From Phycisphaerae bacterium (GTDB lineage Bacteria; Planctomycetota; Phycisphaerae; Sedimentisphaerales; UBA12454), in assembly GCA_028712345.1 (NCBI GenBank), contig JAQTQF010000003.1:1-19323 (forward strand): a stretch of 19,323 nucleotides of DNA, given 5' to 3'. The notes below the pieces were generated by a model that was not told the DNA's origin, searched no databases, and saw only the letters and a program-made list of their open reading frames with translations. Made by a program: the position numbers and the translations under genes. Below, piece after piece: positions 1 to 6,461 of this stretch (positions are counted from its first letter, which is position 1; each line of letters opens with the position of its first letter).

Positions 1-1410
1 TCTTGCGCCGGCTTTTTTGGAGTCATAAACAAAATAGCCCTGTGCGTTATTTTCCGTAAGGTCGCCGATAATTTTGATTGAGTTTTTGTTCGCCCCGACT
101 GTGCCGTCCGAGCCGAGTCCGTAAAACATCGCACTGTAAATGCCTTCATGCGAAACATCAAAACTTCCATCGACCTCAAGACTGCTATTCGTAACATCGT
201 CGTTGATGCCGACGGTAAAATGCTTCTTCGGCTCTTTGGCGTCAAGATTATCGAAAACGGCCTTGACCATCGCGGGAGTGAATTCCTTTGAACCGAGTCC
301 ATATCTGCCGCCGATAATCATTGGATAGCTCGCAAACGGAGCGGTCCCCTCGCTCATCGCCTCGCCTATTCCCGTTCTGACATCGAGATATAAAGGTTCG
401 CCCAGTGAGCCGGGCTCTTTTGTTCTGTCGAGAACGGCAATTTTCTTTACCGTCTTCGGCAATGCGGCGATGAAATGCTTGTTACTGAAAGGTCTGAAGA
501 GTCTAACCTTTAAAACGCCGAGTTTCTGGCCTTTGCCGTTAAGATATTCGACTGTTTCGTGAACTGTCTCGGCGCCCGAACCCATAATGATTATAACTTT
601 TTCAGCGTCTGGTGAACCGACATAATCGAAAAGATTGTATTTTCTGCCAACGACCTTTTCCAGTTTCCTCATCGTATCTTCGACGATTTGGGGAACGGCC
701 GCGTGATACTTGTTTACCGTTTCGCGTCCCTGGAAATAGACATCCGGATTCTGGCTTGTGCCGCTAATCATAGGCCTGTCGGGATTAAGCGCCCTTTGCT
801 TGTGAGCGATTACCAGCTCACTGTCGATAACCTCTCGCATCTGGTCGAAACTTATTTCGTCGATTTTCTGTATTTCGTGGCTCGTCCTGAAGCCGTCGAA
901 GAAATGCAGGAAAGGTATTCGCCCGGCCAGCGTCGCCTGCTGAGAAATAAGAGCAAGGTCCATTACTTCCTGCACGCTGTTCGAGCAGAGCATCGCAAAG
1001 CCGGTCTGTCTGCACGCCATAACATCCGAATGGTCGCCGAAGATTGATAACGCCTGACAGGCAAGCGACCTTGCCGAAACCTGAAAAACTGCAGGGGTCA
1101 ATTCGCCTGCGATTTTATACATATTGGGAATCATAAGCAGAAGACCCTGCGATGCGGTGAAAGTTGTGGTCAAAGCCCCTGCCGCAAGAGCGCCGTGAAC
1201 TGCGCCGCTTGCTCCGCCTTCGGACTGCATTTCCGTTACACTCGGAATCGTGCCCCAGATATTCTTTTCGCCCGCTGCCGATTTGGCATCGGAAATCTCG
1301 CCCATATTCGAGCTTGGCGTAATCGGATAAATTGCGATAACTTCATTTGTTGCGTGACCAATGTGTGCCGCGGCTGTGTTGCCGTCAATCATTACCTTGC
1401 CAGACTTCAT
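1..1410 (-). CDS. nifJ: Pyruvate:ferredoxin (flavodoxin) oxidoreductase, N-terminal part
   Basis: The enzyme oxidatively decarboxylates pyruvate with CoA to acetyl-CoA and CO2, reducing ferredoxin; it is cytosolic, oxygen-sensitive and typical of anaerobes. I read 470 residues on the minus strand; the frame is still open at base 1, so about 700 C-terminal residues (ferredoxin-type Fe-S and thiamine diphosphate domains) lie outside. Visible are the N-terminal domain hallmarks IYPITPSSNMGE, VTEMQSEGGASGAVHGAL, FTASQGLLLMIPNMYKIAGE, IFGDHSDVMACRQTGFA and FFDGFRTSHEIQKI, then the second domain and the start of the third (GLGSDGTVGANKNSIKIIGD). The start is an ATG at 1410 with AGGAG five bases upstream. 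It is the single-chain type, because domains I, II and III run continuously. A promoter and a terminator-like hairpin occupy its leader. Identity is secure; the physiological direction (oxidation or CO2-fixing synthesis) cannot be told. Confidence 0.95.
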   Translation of the reverse strand, partial: MKSGKVMIDGNTAAAHIGHATNEVIAIYPITPSSNMGEISDAKSAAGEKNIWGTIPSVTEMQSEGGASGAVHGALAAGALTTTFTASQGLLLMIPNMYKIAGELTPAVFQVSARSLACQALSIFGDHSDVMACRQTGFAMLCSNSVQEVMDLALISQQATLAGRIPFLHFFDGFRTSHEIQKIDEISFDQMREVIDSELVIAHKQRALNPDRPMISGTSQNPDVYFQGRETVNKYHAAVPQIVEDTMRKLEKVVGRKYNLFDYVGSPDAEKVIIIMGSGAETVHETVEYLNGKGQKLGVLKVRLFRPFSNKHFIAALPKTVKKIAVLDRTKEPGSLGEPLYLDVRTGIGEAMSEGTAPFASYPMIIGGRYGLGSKEFTPAMVKAVFDNLDAKEPKKHFTVGINDDVTNSSLEVDGSFDVSHEGIYSAMFYGLGSDGTVGANKNSIKIIGDLTENNAQGYFVYDSKKAGAR

Positions 1411-1456
1411 AATAACTCCTGTTTAACTATATAAAAATAATATACTTATATCTTTT

Positions 1457-1489
1457 AAAACAAAAAGACCTTCTATACTCTGAAAGTCT
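1457..1489 (-). terminator. Terminator-like hairpin in the leader of the pyruvate oxidoreductase gene
   Basis: On the minus strand AGACTTTC pairs with GAAGGTCT (8 bp, one G-U) around an 8-base loop, followed directly by TTTTTGTTTT. This is the form of an intrinsic terminator. It lies 47 bases before the start codon and just after the candidate promoter at 1510-1537. It could end minus-strand transcription arriving from the dinD side, or attenuate the oxidoreductase transcript itself. Confidence 0.5.
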
Positions 1490-1509
1490 CAATAGGCTTG
1501 AAACGATTT

Positions 1510-1537
1510 ATTCTATACTTATCAGTCGAAATGGCAA
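1510..1537 (-). promoter_or_regulatory. Candidate sigma70-type promoter for the pyruvate oxidoreductase gene
   Basis: Minus strand TTGCCA (1537-1532), 16-base spacer, TAGAAT (1515-1510). Each box matches the consensus at five of six positions. It would give a leader of roughly 90 bases that contains the hairpin at 1457-1489. The whole 1411-1784 stretch has no gene that I can support; it holds this promoter, the hairpin, the divergent promoter at 1610 and the 5' leader of the small zinc-binding-type gene. Confidence 0.45.
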
Positions 1538-1609
1538 ATTTATTTTTTCTCACGGCACCTGACGGTAATAGGGGGTATTTGGGACACGGCGTAATTAAAT
1601 ATAGATTGC

Positions 1610-1637
1610 TTGACAATGCTCGGCAATGTGGTATAAG
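1610..1637 (+). promoter_or_regulatory. Candidate sigma70-type promoter for the 55-residue Cys/His peptide
   Basis: TTGACA (1610-1615), 16-base spacer, TATAAG (1632-1637). The -35 box is a perfect consensus and the -10 box matches five of six. The expected start of transcription near 1644 leaves a leader of about 140 bases before the ATG at 1785, and that leader contains the hairpin at 1724-1748. Confidence 0.6.
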
Positions 1638-1723
1638 TAACATAGTATAAAAAGTTTAGGACATCTTCAAGCCGCTCGATAGACAACTAACCTTTAATGT
1701 AATCTTTGAAAATGCGACTCGTC

Positions 1724-1748
1724 ATTCTGACCCCTTAGGGGGAAGAAT
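1724..1748. repeat. Imperfect palindrome resembling a dispersed REP-type repeat
   Basis: ATTCT-GA-CCCC, loop TTA, GGGG-GA-AGAAT: two fully paired helices of 5 and 4 bp separated by a tandem G-A mismatch that can form sheared pairs. The surrounding text (GTCATTCTGA ... GAAGAATCTCG) resembles the family of short intergenic repeats that begin CATTCTGA and end GAAGAATCTC, which I know from many bacterial genomes. Only one copy is in this window, so its dispersed nature is inferred. It lies in the leader of the small gene that follows. Confidence 0.5.
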
Positions 1749-1784
1749 CTCGTTTTTGGGCTGAATTACCTGATAGGAGTAAAG

Positions 1785-1952
1785 ATGGGAAAAATGCTGA
1801 AAACTTCGACCGATAGCAGAAAATGTATGTTTCCGAACTGCACGCATACTTTGAGCATCTATAACCACGAGTCTTATTGCCATATACATTTAGACCGAAT
1901 GCCTCATGATAAAAAACCCAGGGTTTTAACTCCCTCTAATTCTAATGCATAA
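1785..1952 (+). CDS. Small zinc-binding-type protein, 55 aa
   Basis: A 55-residue ORF with its own promoter (1610-1637) and a strong ribosome binding site, AGGAG, five bases before the ATG. It begins MGKMLKTSTDSRKC and carries C14-x4-C19 followed by C32-x2-H35, in the phrase CMFPNCTHTLSIYNHESYC. The pattern CxFPxC...LSIYN....CxxH is one I know from short treble-clef or zinc-ribbon-like segments in bacterial and phage proteins. The tail is polar and rich in Pro and Ser. It converges with the dinD unit, whose last ORF ends 88 bases downstream. Zinc binding and a nucleic-acid role are inferences; no exact function can be named. The motif and Shine-Dalgarno sequence make a real gene likely. Confidence 0.7.
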   Translation: MGKMLKTSTDSRKCMFPNCTHTLSIYNHESYCHIHLDRMPHDKKPRVLTPSNSNA

Positions 1953-2040
1953 ACCATTGCCGGGGCGGGGGCTTTTTAATCAGATTTCACCGGGGTGCTT
2001 TGCAATTCTACCATTATAATCATCTGTAAACATATTTCCG

Positions 2041-2400
2041 CTATATCTCTATAACTTCTGAATAAAGAGATGGAAGCGCATTTTGCCGCAAACGAAACTT
2101 AGTACCGTGATTGTGGCCTGTTCGTGCATCGAAATCTACATAGACATATCCTTTTTCGATAGCATCCGTAAAGGCGCAAACACTAAACTTTATGAGCATA
2201 AAAATCTTTTCATAGGAAAAATATTCTTTTCCATTTTCCACCTTAGTTTTTGCTTGTACATAAAAGCAATTCAGCAGTTTAGTGCCGGCTTTATGCCCGA
2301 GATCATCAAAACCCCAATATGGTTGTGGGGCCGATTCTCCAAGGCCAACACGCTTTTTTACTGATTTGAGCCATTCTGCGTGTCGAGGGTCAACCTGCAT
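2041..2400 (-). CDS. MvaI/BcnI-family-like C-terminal domain, 119 aa
   Basis: The stretch YVQAKTKVENGKEYFSYEK (48-66) followed by VDFDARTGHNHGTKFRLR (88-105) resembles, from memory, the C-terminal third of MvaI/BcnI-type restriction endonucleases, which end with an H-x-HGT-x-FR phrase. The part of those enzymes carrying the nuclease active site would lie further N-terminal and is absent, so this is either a remnant or a stand-alone domain. The ATG at 2400 overlaps the dinD stop by 11 bases, and AAGGA lies about 11 bases upstream, so the two look translationally coupled. A coupled gene with an intact start argues against simple junk. Family assignment is moderate, activity doubtful. Confidence 0.5.
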   Translation of the reverse strand: MQVDPRHAEWLKSVKKRVGLGESAPQPYWGFDDLGHKAGTKLLNCFYVQAKTKVENGKEYFSYEKIFMLIKFSVCAFTDAIEKGYVYVDFDARTGHNHGTKFRLRQNALPSLYSEVIEI

Positions 2401-3232
2401 TGTCTTTCAGTTCCTTTTTATGTTTTGTCTCGAGCTTTTTTACATCTTCCGCAACTGGTAAATTCTCCGGCATGGTGCCGCCAAGTTCTTTAATGGTCTG
2501 GCGAATTTTTGCTCCGACTTCGCGATGTGTACGGTTGGCCTTTTCCTTGCCTTTAATATTTTCACGCCGCAGTTTTTCTTCCGTCTGCGTAGCTCTAAAA
2601 AGATTTGCCGCAAGTTCGGTACTGCCCATGTGATCAAGAATCTGCTGACCTTTTTTAAGTCTCTTTCGACTATGAATATCCTGCGAGGTCAAACCGCCAT
2701 ACAATCCCATATATCCGTGATTTTGAAAAATGGCATAGTCCGATGCCTTGACTATCCCCGCCTCTTTGGCCGCTCCTGCAAGACGGACATTATGCGTTTT
2801 CATCTCCTGCCGCAGAAGCAACCGCCGCTTATCTTCAAGTTCCTGTTCGGAAATTTCCTGTCTTCGCGTCTGAACGGCAAAATATGTCTGCCCTAAAGCC
2901 ACAATTTCCTTCGATGGGTCGGCATTCTGTACTATCAGATAGCATGCGTAGCGGGACATATATACAGAACTAACAGGCCTTTGTGCCCCGCTGCCTATAT
3001 CGACCATTTCGGTGATATCAACGAAATGGTCTTCGATGCGGTGCCCGCTGTTAAAACAGGCTACTTTGGCCTTTTTGATGACTTGCTCAAAATTGCGGTA
3101 ATCGGAATAGCCAAGAATCAGCGAAAAATCCCTGCCCGACCAGTATTCATTACCAGTATCGTTTGTTCGCTTGATTTGTTCGAATGGCGAATCATTGCCC
3201 GTAGGAGGCGTTTTGGTAATCTCATTAGCCAT
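2390..3232 (-). CDS. dinD: DNA-damage-inducible protein D (DinD)
   Basis: The 280-residue product matches DinD closely over its full length (about 274 residues in E. coli): GRDFSLILGYSDYRNFEQV near the N-terminus, then MSRYACYLIVQNADPSKEIV, GQTYFAVQTRRQE, AIFQNHGYMGLYGGL and HMGSTELAANLFRATQTEEK. The first part is the BRO/KilA-type domain often found in phage and mobile DNA. In E. coli dinD is SOS-induced and the protein acts against RecA-mediated strand exchange. The frame is open from a TTG at 3250, but ATG 3232 (MANEI) fits the family N-terminus and has AAGAG upstream, so I use it. I see no E. coli-type LexA box upstream; planctomycete LexA sites may differ. It heads a two-gene unit with the MvaI/BcnI-like ORF inside a defence-flavoured island. 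Confidence 0.9.
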   Translation of the reverse strand: MANEITKTPPTGNDSPFEQIKRTNDTGNEYWSGRDFSLILGYSDYRNFEQVIKKAKVACFNSGHRIEDHFVDITEMVDIGSGAQRPVSSVYMSRYACYLIVQNADPSKEIVALGQTYFAVQTRRQEISEQELEDKRRLLLRQEMKTHNVRLAGAAKEAGIVKASDYAIFQNHGYMGLYGGLTSQDIHSRKRLKKGQQILDHMGSTELAANLFRATQTEEKLRRENIKGKEKANRTHREVGAKIRQTIKELGGTMPENLPVAEDVKKLETKHKKELKDNAG

Positions 3233-3376
3233 ATTAAGTCGCTCTTTCAACTATTCTAATTTTGGCGGCGGGCAGATTAACCCGTTTCAGCCCTTTGGCG
3301 ATAATCCTCTCATAAACGATTATGTTGGCTCTATAAAATCATTGTTAATAATTCTAACTTTCTTTAAATAAAACAA

Positions 3377-4417
3377 TTACAGCATCTTCATCGACTCTAC
3401 GAGTTTTAAACCTTTGTGCAATTGCATCTGCACGGTAAATCTGATACCTTCAGGCGTAAGATAGATATTATCATTAGTTTTTCCAAGTAATCCCATGTCG
3501 GTTGCATAATTGGTATACATTCGAGTCGCGTTATACTTTGCTTTATCTGTTTGCCAGTCGAAATATTTCCCAGCATGAAAAGTGAAGTACGCCATCATAT
3601 GGGACATAGGCACAGGATAAGTATTTTTCGCAAGTGCAAAAACGGCTTCTACTGCGGAAGCAATCCCAAGTATAACAGATGATTGATATGGATTACTCAT
3701 AACAAAGGAGCGGATTAGAGCAGCCTGACTTTCGCTCAGTCTAACGGGCAGAACGGGGTCTTTACACTTACAATATTCTCTGCCGAGATTGGTTAATAAA
3801 ATAGCATCTTCATTGGGCGACCAATCTATTAGCCCAAGCTCATATGTAAATTTTATTTTGTTGTAAAGAGTTCTCGGAGAACCACCAAGATATTTTCGCA
3901 ATTCTTTGACACTGGTTATTCCACCCTCAAGCAAATAAAGCAAGCTATGGATAAGATGGATATTCCATATTCCAATGTCAATCGGCTTTGTTTCTGTAAA
4001 CAAAGCGATTGGCTTCATATTCTTGTAGAAATAATTTAGGACTTCCGCTGGATCATAAACAACACACTTTACATCGTCTACCTCGCGGGTTTCGTGTCGA
4101 GTTCGTCCATTTTCTGTAACAAGCAAATATGTGCATATTCGCCCCTGAATGAGGTCTCCATCCTCTTGCATTTTTAACAAGTCGTTTCTATAAGAAGAAA
4201 GTTGCTCAACGAATTGCCTCTTGAAAGGAACGACTTTTAATTCCAACAAGAGCAGTTCAGTATGATATGTATAAAGAAGATCGAGACGACCTGAAGGCAT
4301 TATCATTTGGCGACATAAAAATCTTGGTTCGTCCTCAAGGTGCAAAATATTTTTTGTTAAAACGGGAGCACTTACTAAAATGTCTTCGATTTGAGATTCT
4401 CTGATTTCCATAGGCAT
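3377..4417 (-). CDS. PD-(D/E)XK nuclease with winged helix (NucS-like N-terminal domain)
   Basis: The first ~100 residues have the layout of NucS/DUF91-like PD-(D/E)XK nucleases: an early acidic helix (ESQIEDIL), then SGRLDLLY with Asp about 46, LLLLELKV with Glu about 59 and Lys about 61, and a Gln-x3-SY helix (VEQLSSYRNDL). Around residues 165-215 is a winged-helix-like segment (SVKELRKYLGGSPRTLYNKI ... GLIDW), and a second HTH-like block may lie near the C-terminus (NYATDMGLLGKTNDNIYLTP). I expect a DNA endonuclease, perhaps the restriction partner of the upstream methyltransferase-like gene. The start is ambiguous: GTG 4420, or ATG 4417 inside a TGATG overlap with the preceding stop; I chose the latter. 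The overlap implies coupled translation. It is cytosolic, with no membrane segment. The specific function is unknown. Confidence 0.7.
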   Translation of the reverse strand: MPMEIRESQIEDILVSAPVLTKNILHLEDEPRFLCRQMIMPSGRLDLLYTYHTELLLLELKVVPFKRQFVEQLSSYRNDLLKMQEDGDLIQGRICTYLLVTENGRTRHETREVDDVKCVVYDPAEVLNYFYKNMKPIALFTETKPIDIGIWNIHLIHSLLYLLEGGITSVKELRKYLGGSPRTLYNKIKFTYELGLIDWSPNEDAILLTNLGREYCKCKDPVLPVRLSESQAALIRSFVMSNPYQSSVILGIASAVEAVFALAKNTYPVPMSHMMAYFTFHAGKYFDWQTDKAKYNATRMYTNYATDMGLLGKTNDNIYLTPEGIRFTVQMQLHKGLKLVESMKML

Positions 4418-4614
4418 CACGGATAAATTTCAAACTCACTGATTCCAAGTTTATTTTGAATTTCACTTACAAGTGAATCACGGATATTGCCAATCATTTC
4501 AATATCCCACAAAATTTGTCGTTTCGTTGGGTTTGTTTGATGGATAAGCTCGAATATGGCATTATCAACAAAATCTTGTCGCCTGATTTGATCATCGCTC
4601 ATTTCAATAGCCAT
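4417..4614 (-). CDS. Small protein of the nuclease/methyltransferase unit, 65 aa
   Basis: A 65-residue acidic, mostly helical-looking protein, beginning MAIEMSDDQIRRQDFVDNAI and ending with IRDSLVSEIQNKLGISEFEIY. I do not recognise the family. It has AAGGG seven bases before the ATG, starts 10 bases after the methyltransferase-like gene stops, and its TGA overlaps the nuclease start (TGATG). It is therefore the middle gene of a tightly coupled three-gene transcript. A control protein, an antitoxin-like inhibitor or a structural subunit of the nuclease are all possible; nothing in the sequence decides. There is no helix-turn-helix that I can defend, so a classical C-protein is unlikely. Confidence 0.65.
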   Translation of the reverse strand: MAIEMSDDQIRRQDFVDNAIFELIHQTNPTKRQILWDIEMIGNIRDSLVSEIQNKLGISEFEIYP

Positions 4615-4624
4615 TTATTTACCC

Positions 4625-5026
4625 TTAAAGTTCAATATACGAGGCTTGAAGGTCGAATCCTACGCTATTTCTATTCAAGTCATTAGCCGCGATTAATGTT
4701 GTACCGCTTCCAACAAAGGGGTCTAAAACCAGTTCGCCTTGATGAGTAAAAAGCTCGATTACTTTTTTGGCAAGTGAAACTGGAAATGTGGCGGGATGAA
4801 GTGTCTTGTCTCTTATATCTCTGCCCTCGTAGTAAAACTGCCAGACACCTATTTGGCTTTTCATCCATTCTTTCGCCGTCATGCAGTTTATATTTGTTGG
4901 TTTACAATCGCAAGTTCGCGAAGTATTTATCCGAAGTCTCTTCCCATGCAACGAATCCCCCTTAAAAATACCCGCTGGCAAATATTTTGATGTTTTTTCT
5001 TCCTCAATAGTAATTGAATCTACCAT
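4625..5026 (-). CDS. Beta-class DNA methyltransferase C-terminal half (motif I only)
   Basis: Residues 77-133 (HPATFPVSLAKKVIELF, LVLDPFVGSGTT, NRNSVGFDLQASYIEL) are the motif X/I region of N4-cytosine/N6-adenine methyltransferases of the PvuII type, the S-adenosylmethionine site. In that class the catalytic (D/S/N)PP(Y/F) motif IV lies N-terminal to this, and it is absent from the 133 residues and from the DNA upstream to 5171. The protein also stops right after the motif, a few residues early. Alone it should not methylate DNA, unless it pairs with another polypeptide. ATG 5026 has AGGTGG five bases upstream; a GTG at 5035 is also in frame. It leads the operon with the 65-residue protein and the nuclease. 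Either a decayed restriction-modification gene or a split methyltransferase subunit. Confidence 0.65.
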   Translation of the reverse strand: MVDSITIEEEKTSKYLPAGIFKGDSLHGKRLRINTSRTCDCKPTNINCMTAKEWMKSQIGVWQFYYEGRDIRDKTLHPATFPVSLAKKVIELFTHQGELVLDPFVGSGTTLIAANDLNRNSVGFDLQASYIEL

Positions 5027-5080
5027 GTATTCCACCTAACTGCCTTAAAATTAACAAGTTATTCGCCCCTTCGCCCATTT

Positions 5081-5164
5081 ACAACGCCGCGATGCAACCT
5101 TATAATGTGGTATTGTAACCTTACAACACCACGATGTAAAGCCGTAATGCCATGATGTAATTTC
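5081..5164. repeat. Four degenerate 21-bp tandem repeats
   Basis: Units start at 5081, 5102, 5123 and 5144, each 21 bp, of the form acAAygccryGATGtAAcctt; compare acaacgccgcgatgcaacct (first) with acaacaccacgatgtaaagc (third). The second unit is the most diverged. The array fills most of the gap between the transaminase stop (5172) and the methyltransferase-like gene start. No ORF runs through it that I can support. Confidence 0.55.
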
Positions 5165-5171
5165 ATAAAAC

Positions 5172-6005
5172 CTACCCTTTTACTAATTCCACAAACTCTT
5201 TCATCAGCAGTTTTGTATATCTGCCGGGTTTGCCGTTTGCGATTTGGATTTCATTGAATTTGACCACCGGCACGATATCCTTGCTCGAGACGGCTATTAA
5301 CAGCTCATCGGCGCCTGCGGCCTCGTCGGCTTTTAACTGCTCGGTCTGGATTTGCAGGCCAACCTTCGCGGCAAGTTCGAGAACGAATTTTCGCGTTATA
5401 GAGGGCAGAATATTTGCGCCAAGCGGAGAGGTATGCAGGATTCTTCCGAAAATGCCAAAAAAGGCGCTGGACGAGCCTTCCGTTATGAATCCCGTATCAT
5501 TGACAAATATCGCTTCGTCGCAGCCCCTCTTATGTGCCGCTCTTTTGGCAAGGACATTGGGCAAAAGGTTGAGCGATTTTATGTCGCATCGTTTCCATCT
5601 CGTATCGGGCACAGTTATAACAGAAATGCCGGTTTGTTTCTGAGCGTCTGCGGCCTCAATATCGGATACTGTCAGAAAGAATCGAGGAGTCAGGCCTTCG
5701 GCGGCGTGTTCTCTTGTGCCTGAACCTCTTGTTATATGAAAATAAATTTTCGCGTTTGGTTTATCGAATTTTTCAAACGCCTTTAAAACTCTTTTGCGAA
5801 CCGTTTCAATATCAACGCCTTCTATTTCAACCTCGGCAAGACTTCGTTTAAACCTGTCGAGATGCTCATCGAGAGCGAAGAGTCTGCCGTTATAACTTCG
5901 CAGAACCTCATATACGCCGTCGCCGAAAAATGTGCCGTAATCAAAATACGCCGAATCGACTTTGCCCGCATCGACAAACTCATCGCCAATCATTACAAGA
6001 TGCAT
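5172..6005 (-). CDS. dat: D-amino-acid transaminase (class IV PLP aminotransferase)
   Basis: Fold-type IV aminotransferase of 277 residues, the usual length. It would interconvert D-alanine and D-glutamate with their 2-oxo acids, feeding peptidoglycan precursors. Evidence: FFGDGVYEVLRSY (26-38), TRGSGTREH (92-100) with Arg98 and His100 at the same positions as the carboxylate trap of Bacillus D-amino-acid transaminase, RWKRCDIKSLNLLPNVLAKR (136-155) with PLP-lysine Lys143, and ITEGSSSAFF (174-183) with Glu176. The RCDIKSLNLL phrase favours D-specific enzymes over branched-chain aminotransferase or aminodeoxychorismate lyase, but class IV specificity is easily misread. ATG 6005 has AAGGG about seven bases upstream. 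It appears monocistronic between repeat-rich intergenic regions. Confidence 0.8.
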   Translation of the reverse strand: MHLVMIGDEFVDAGKVDSAYFDYGTFFGDGVYEVLRSYNGRLFALDEHLDRFKRSLAEVEIEGVDIETVRKRVLKAFEKFDKPNAKIYFHITRGSGTREHAAEGLTPRFFLTVSDIEAADAQKQTGISVITVPDTRWKRCDIKSLNLLPNVLAKRAAHKRGCDEAIFVNDTGFITEGSSSAFFGIFGRILHTSPLGANILPSITRKFVLELAAKVGLQIQTEQLKADEAAGADELLIAVSSKDIVPVVKFNEIQIANGKPGRYTKLLMKEFVELVKG

Positions 6006-6088
6006 TTAAATCCCTTTAAAAAATCCCGAAACTCGAATCTCGAAATCCGAAACAATGAAAAAAATCCAAATATCAAATGTTCAAAACT

Positions 6089-6454
6089 TTATTCACTCTT
6101 GCGCATTATTGCTCCAAAGATATTCATTAGTTCAGTTGCTTCCTGAATCAAATCTGCCCGCTCCTGTTCGAGGTTAGCATCGCTATTTGTATCCGCAAGT
6201 CTTAACCAATATCTGCTTTCTTTGGATTCCTTACGGCAAATCTTGATACGAAACACAAAATCTTTTTTGCTTATCGCCTCATTTGCCTCGATATAATTTG
6301 CACCAACAGAACCTGAAGCGTTAACCAGTTGTCTTGAATCTTCAATATTTGCTATAGTTTTCGGGAGCTTTTTTACAAATTCTCTTACTCTCTTTGCAAA
6401 TTGAAATGTTCGGTCTTCAAGGTCATATTGTTTAAAGTTTTGCGATTCGTTCAT
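6089..6454 (-). CDS. Four helix bundle protein (S23 / 23S rRNA intervening-sequence protein family)
   Basis: A 121-residue protein of the TIGR02436-type family: YDLEDRTFQFAKRVREFVKK (10-29), LPKTIANIEDSRQLVNASGS (30-49), VGANYIEANEAISKKDFVFR (50-69) and KICRKESKESRYWLRL (71-86), ending in a helix that contains LIQEATELMNIFGAIMRKSE. The family was first seen in ORFs inside 23S rRNA intervening sequences; members form pentameric helical bundles in crystal structures and are found singly in many genomes with no agreed function. No Shine-Dalgarno sequence precedes the ATG at 6454, and the 32-bp tandem array begins eight bases upstream, so its promoter must lie in or beyond the array. Bracketed by inverted repeats (6034-6600). 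Confidence 0.9.
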   Translation of the reverse strand: MNESQNFKQYDLEDRTFQFAKRVREFVKKLPKTIANIEDSRQLVNASGSVGANYIEANEAISKKDFVFRIKICRKESKESRYWLRLADTNSDANLEQERADLIQEATELMNIFGAIMRKSE

Positions 6455-6461
6455 CTTTGGT

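Noticed and set aside
688..1047. 119-residue open frame on the plus strand
   Set aside because: It lies antisense to the conserved pyruvate oxidoreductase coding sequence and has no family features; a shadow frame.
1953..1985. G-rich run followed by TTTTT after the Cys/His peptide, considered as a terminator
   Set aside because: Only a three-base GCC/GGC stem can form; no credible hairpin.
3233..3376. LexA/SOS box upstream of dinD
   Set aside because: No CTGT-N8-ACAG and no GAAC-N4-GTTC site is present; AACGATTATGTT at about 3317 is only a loose palindrome.
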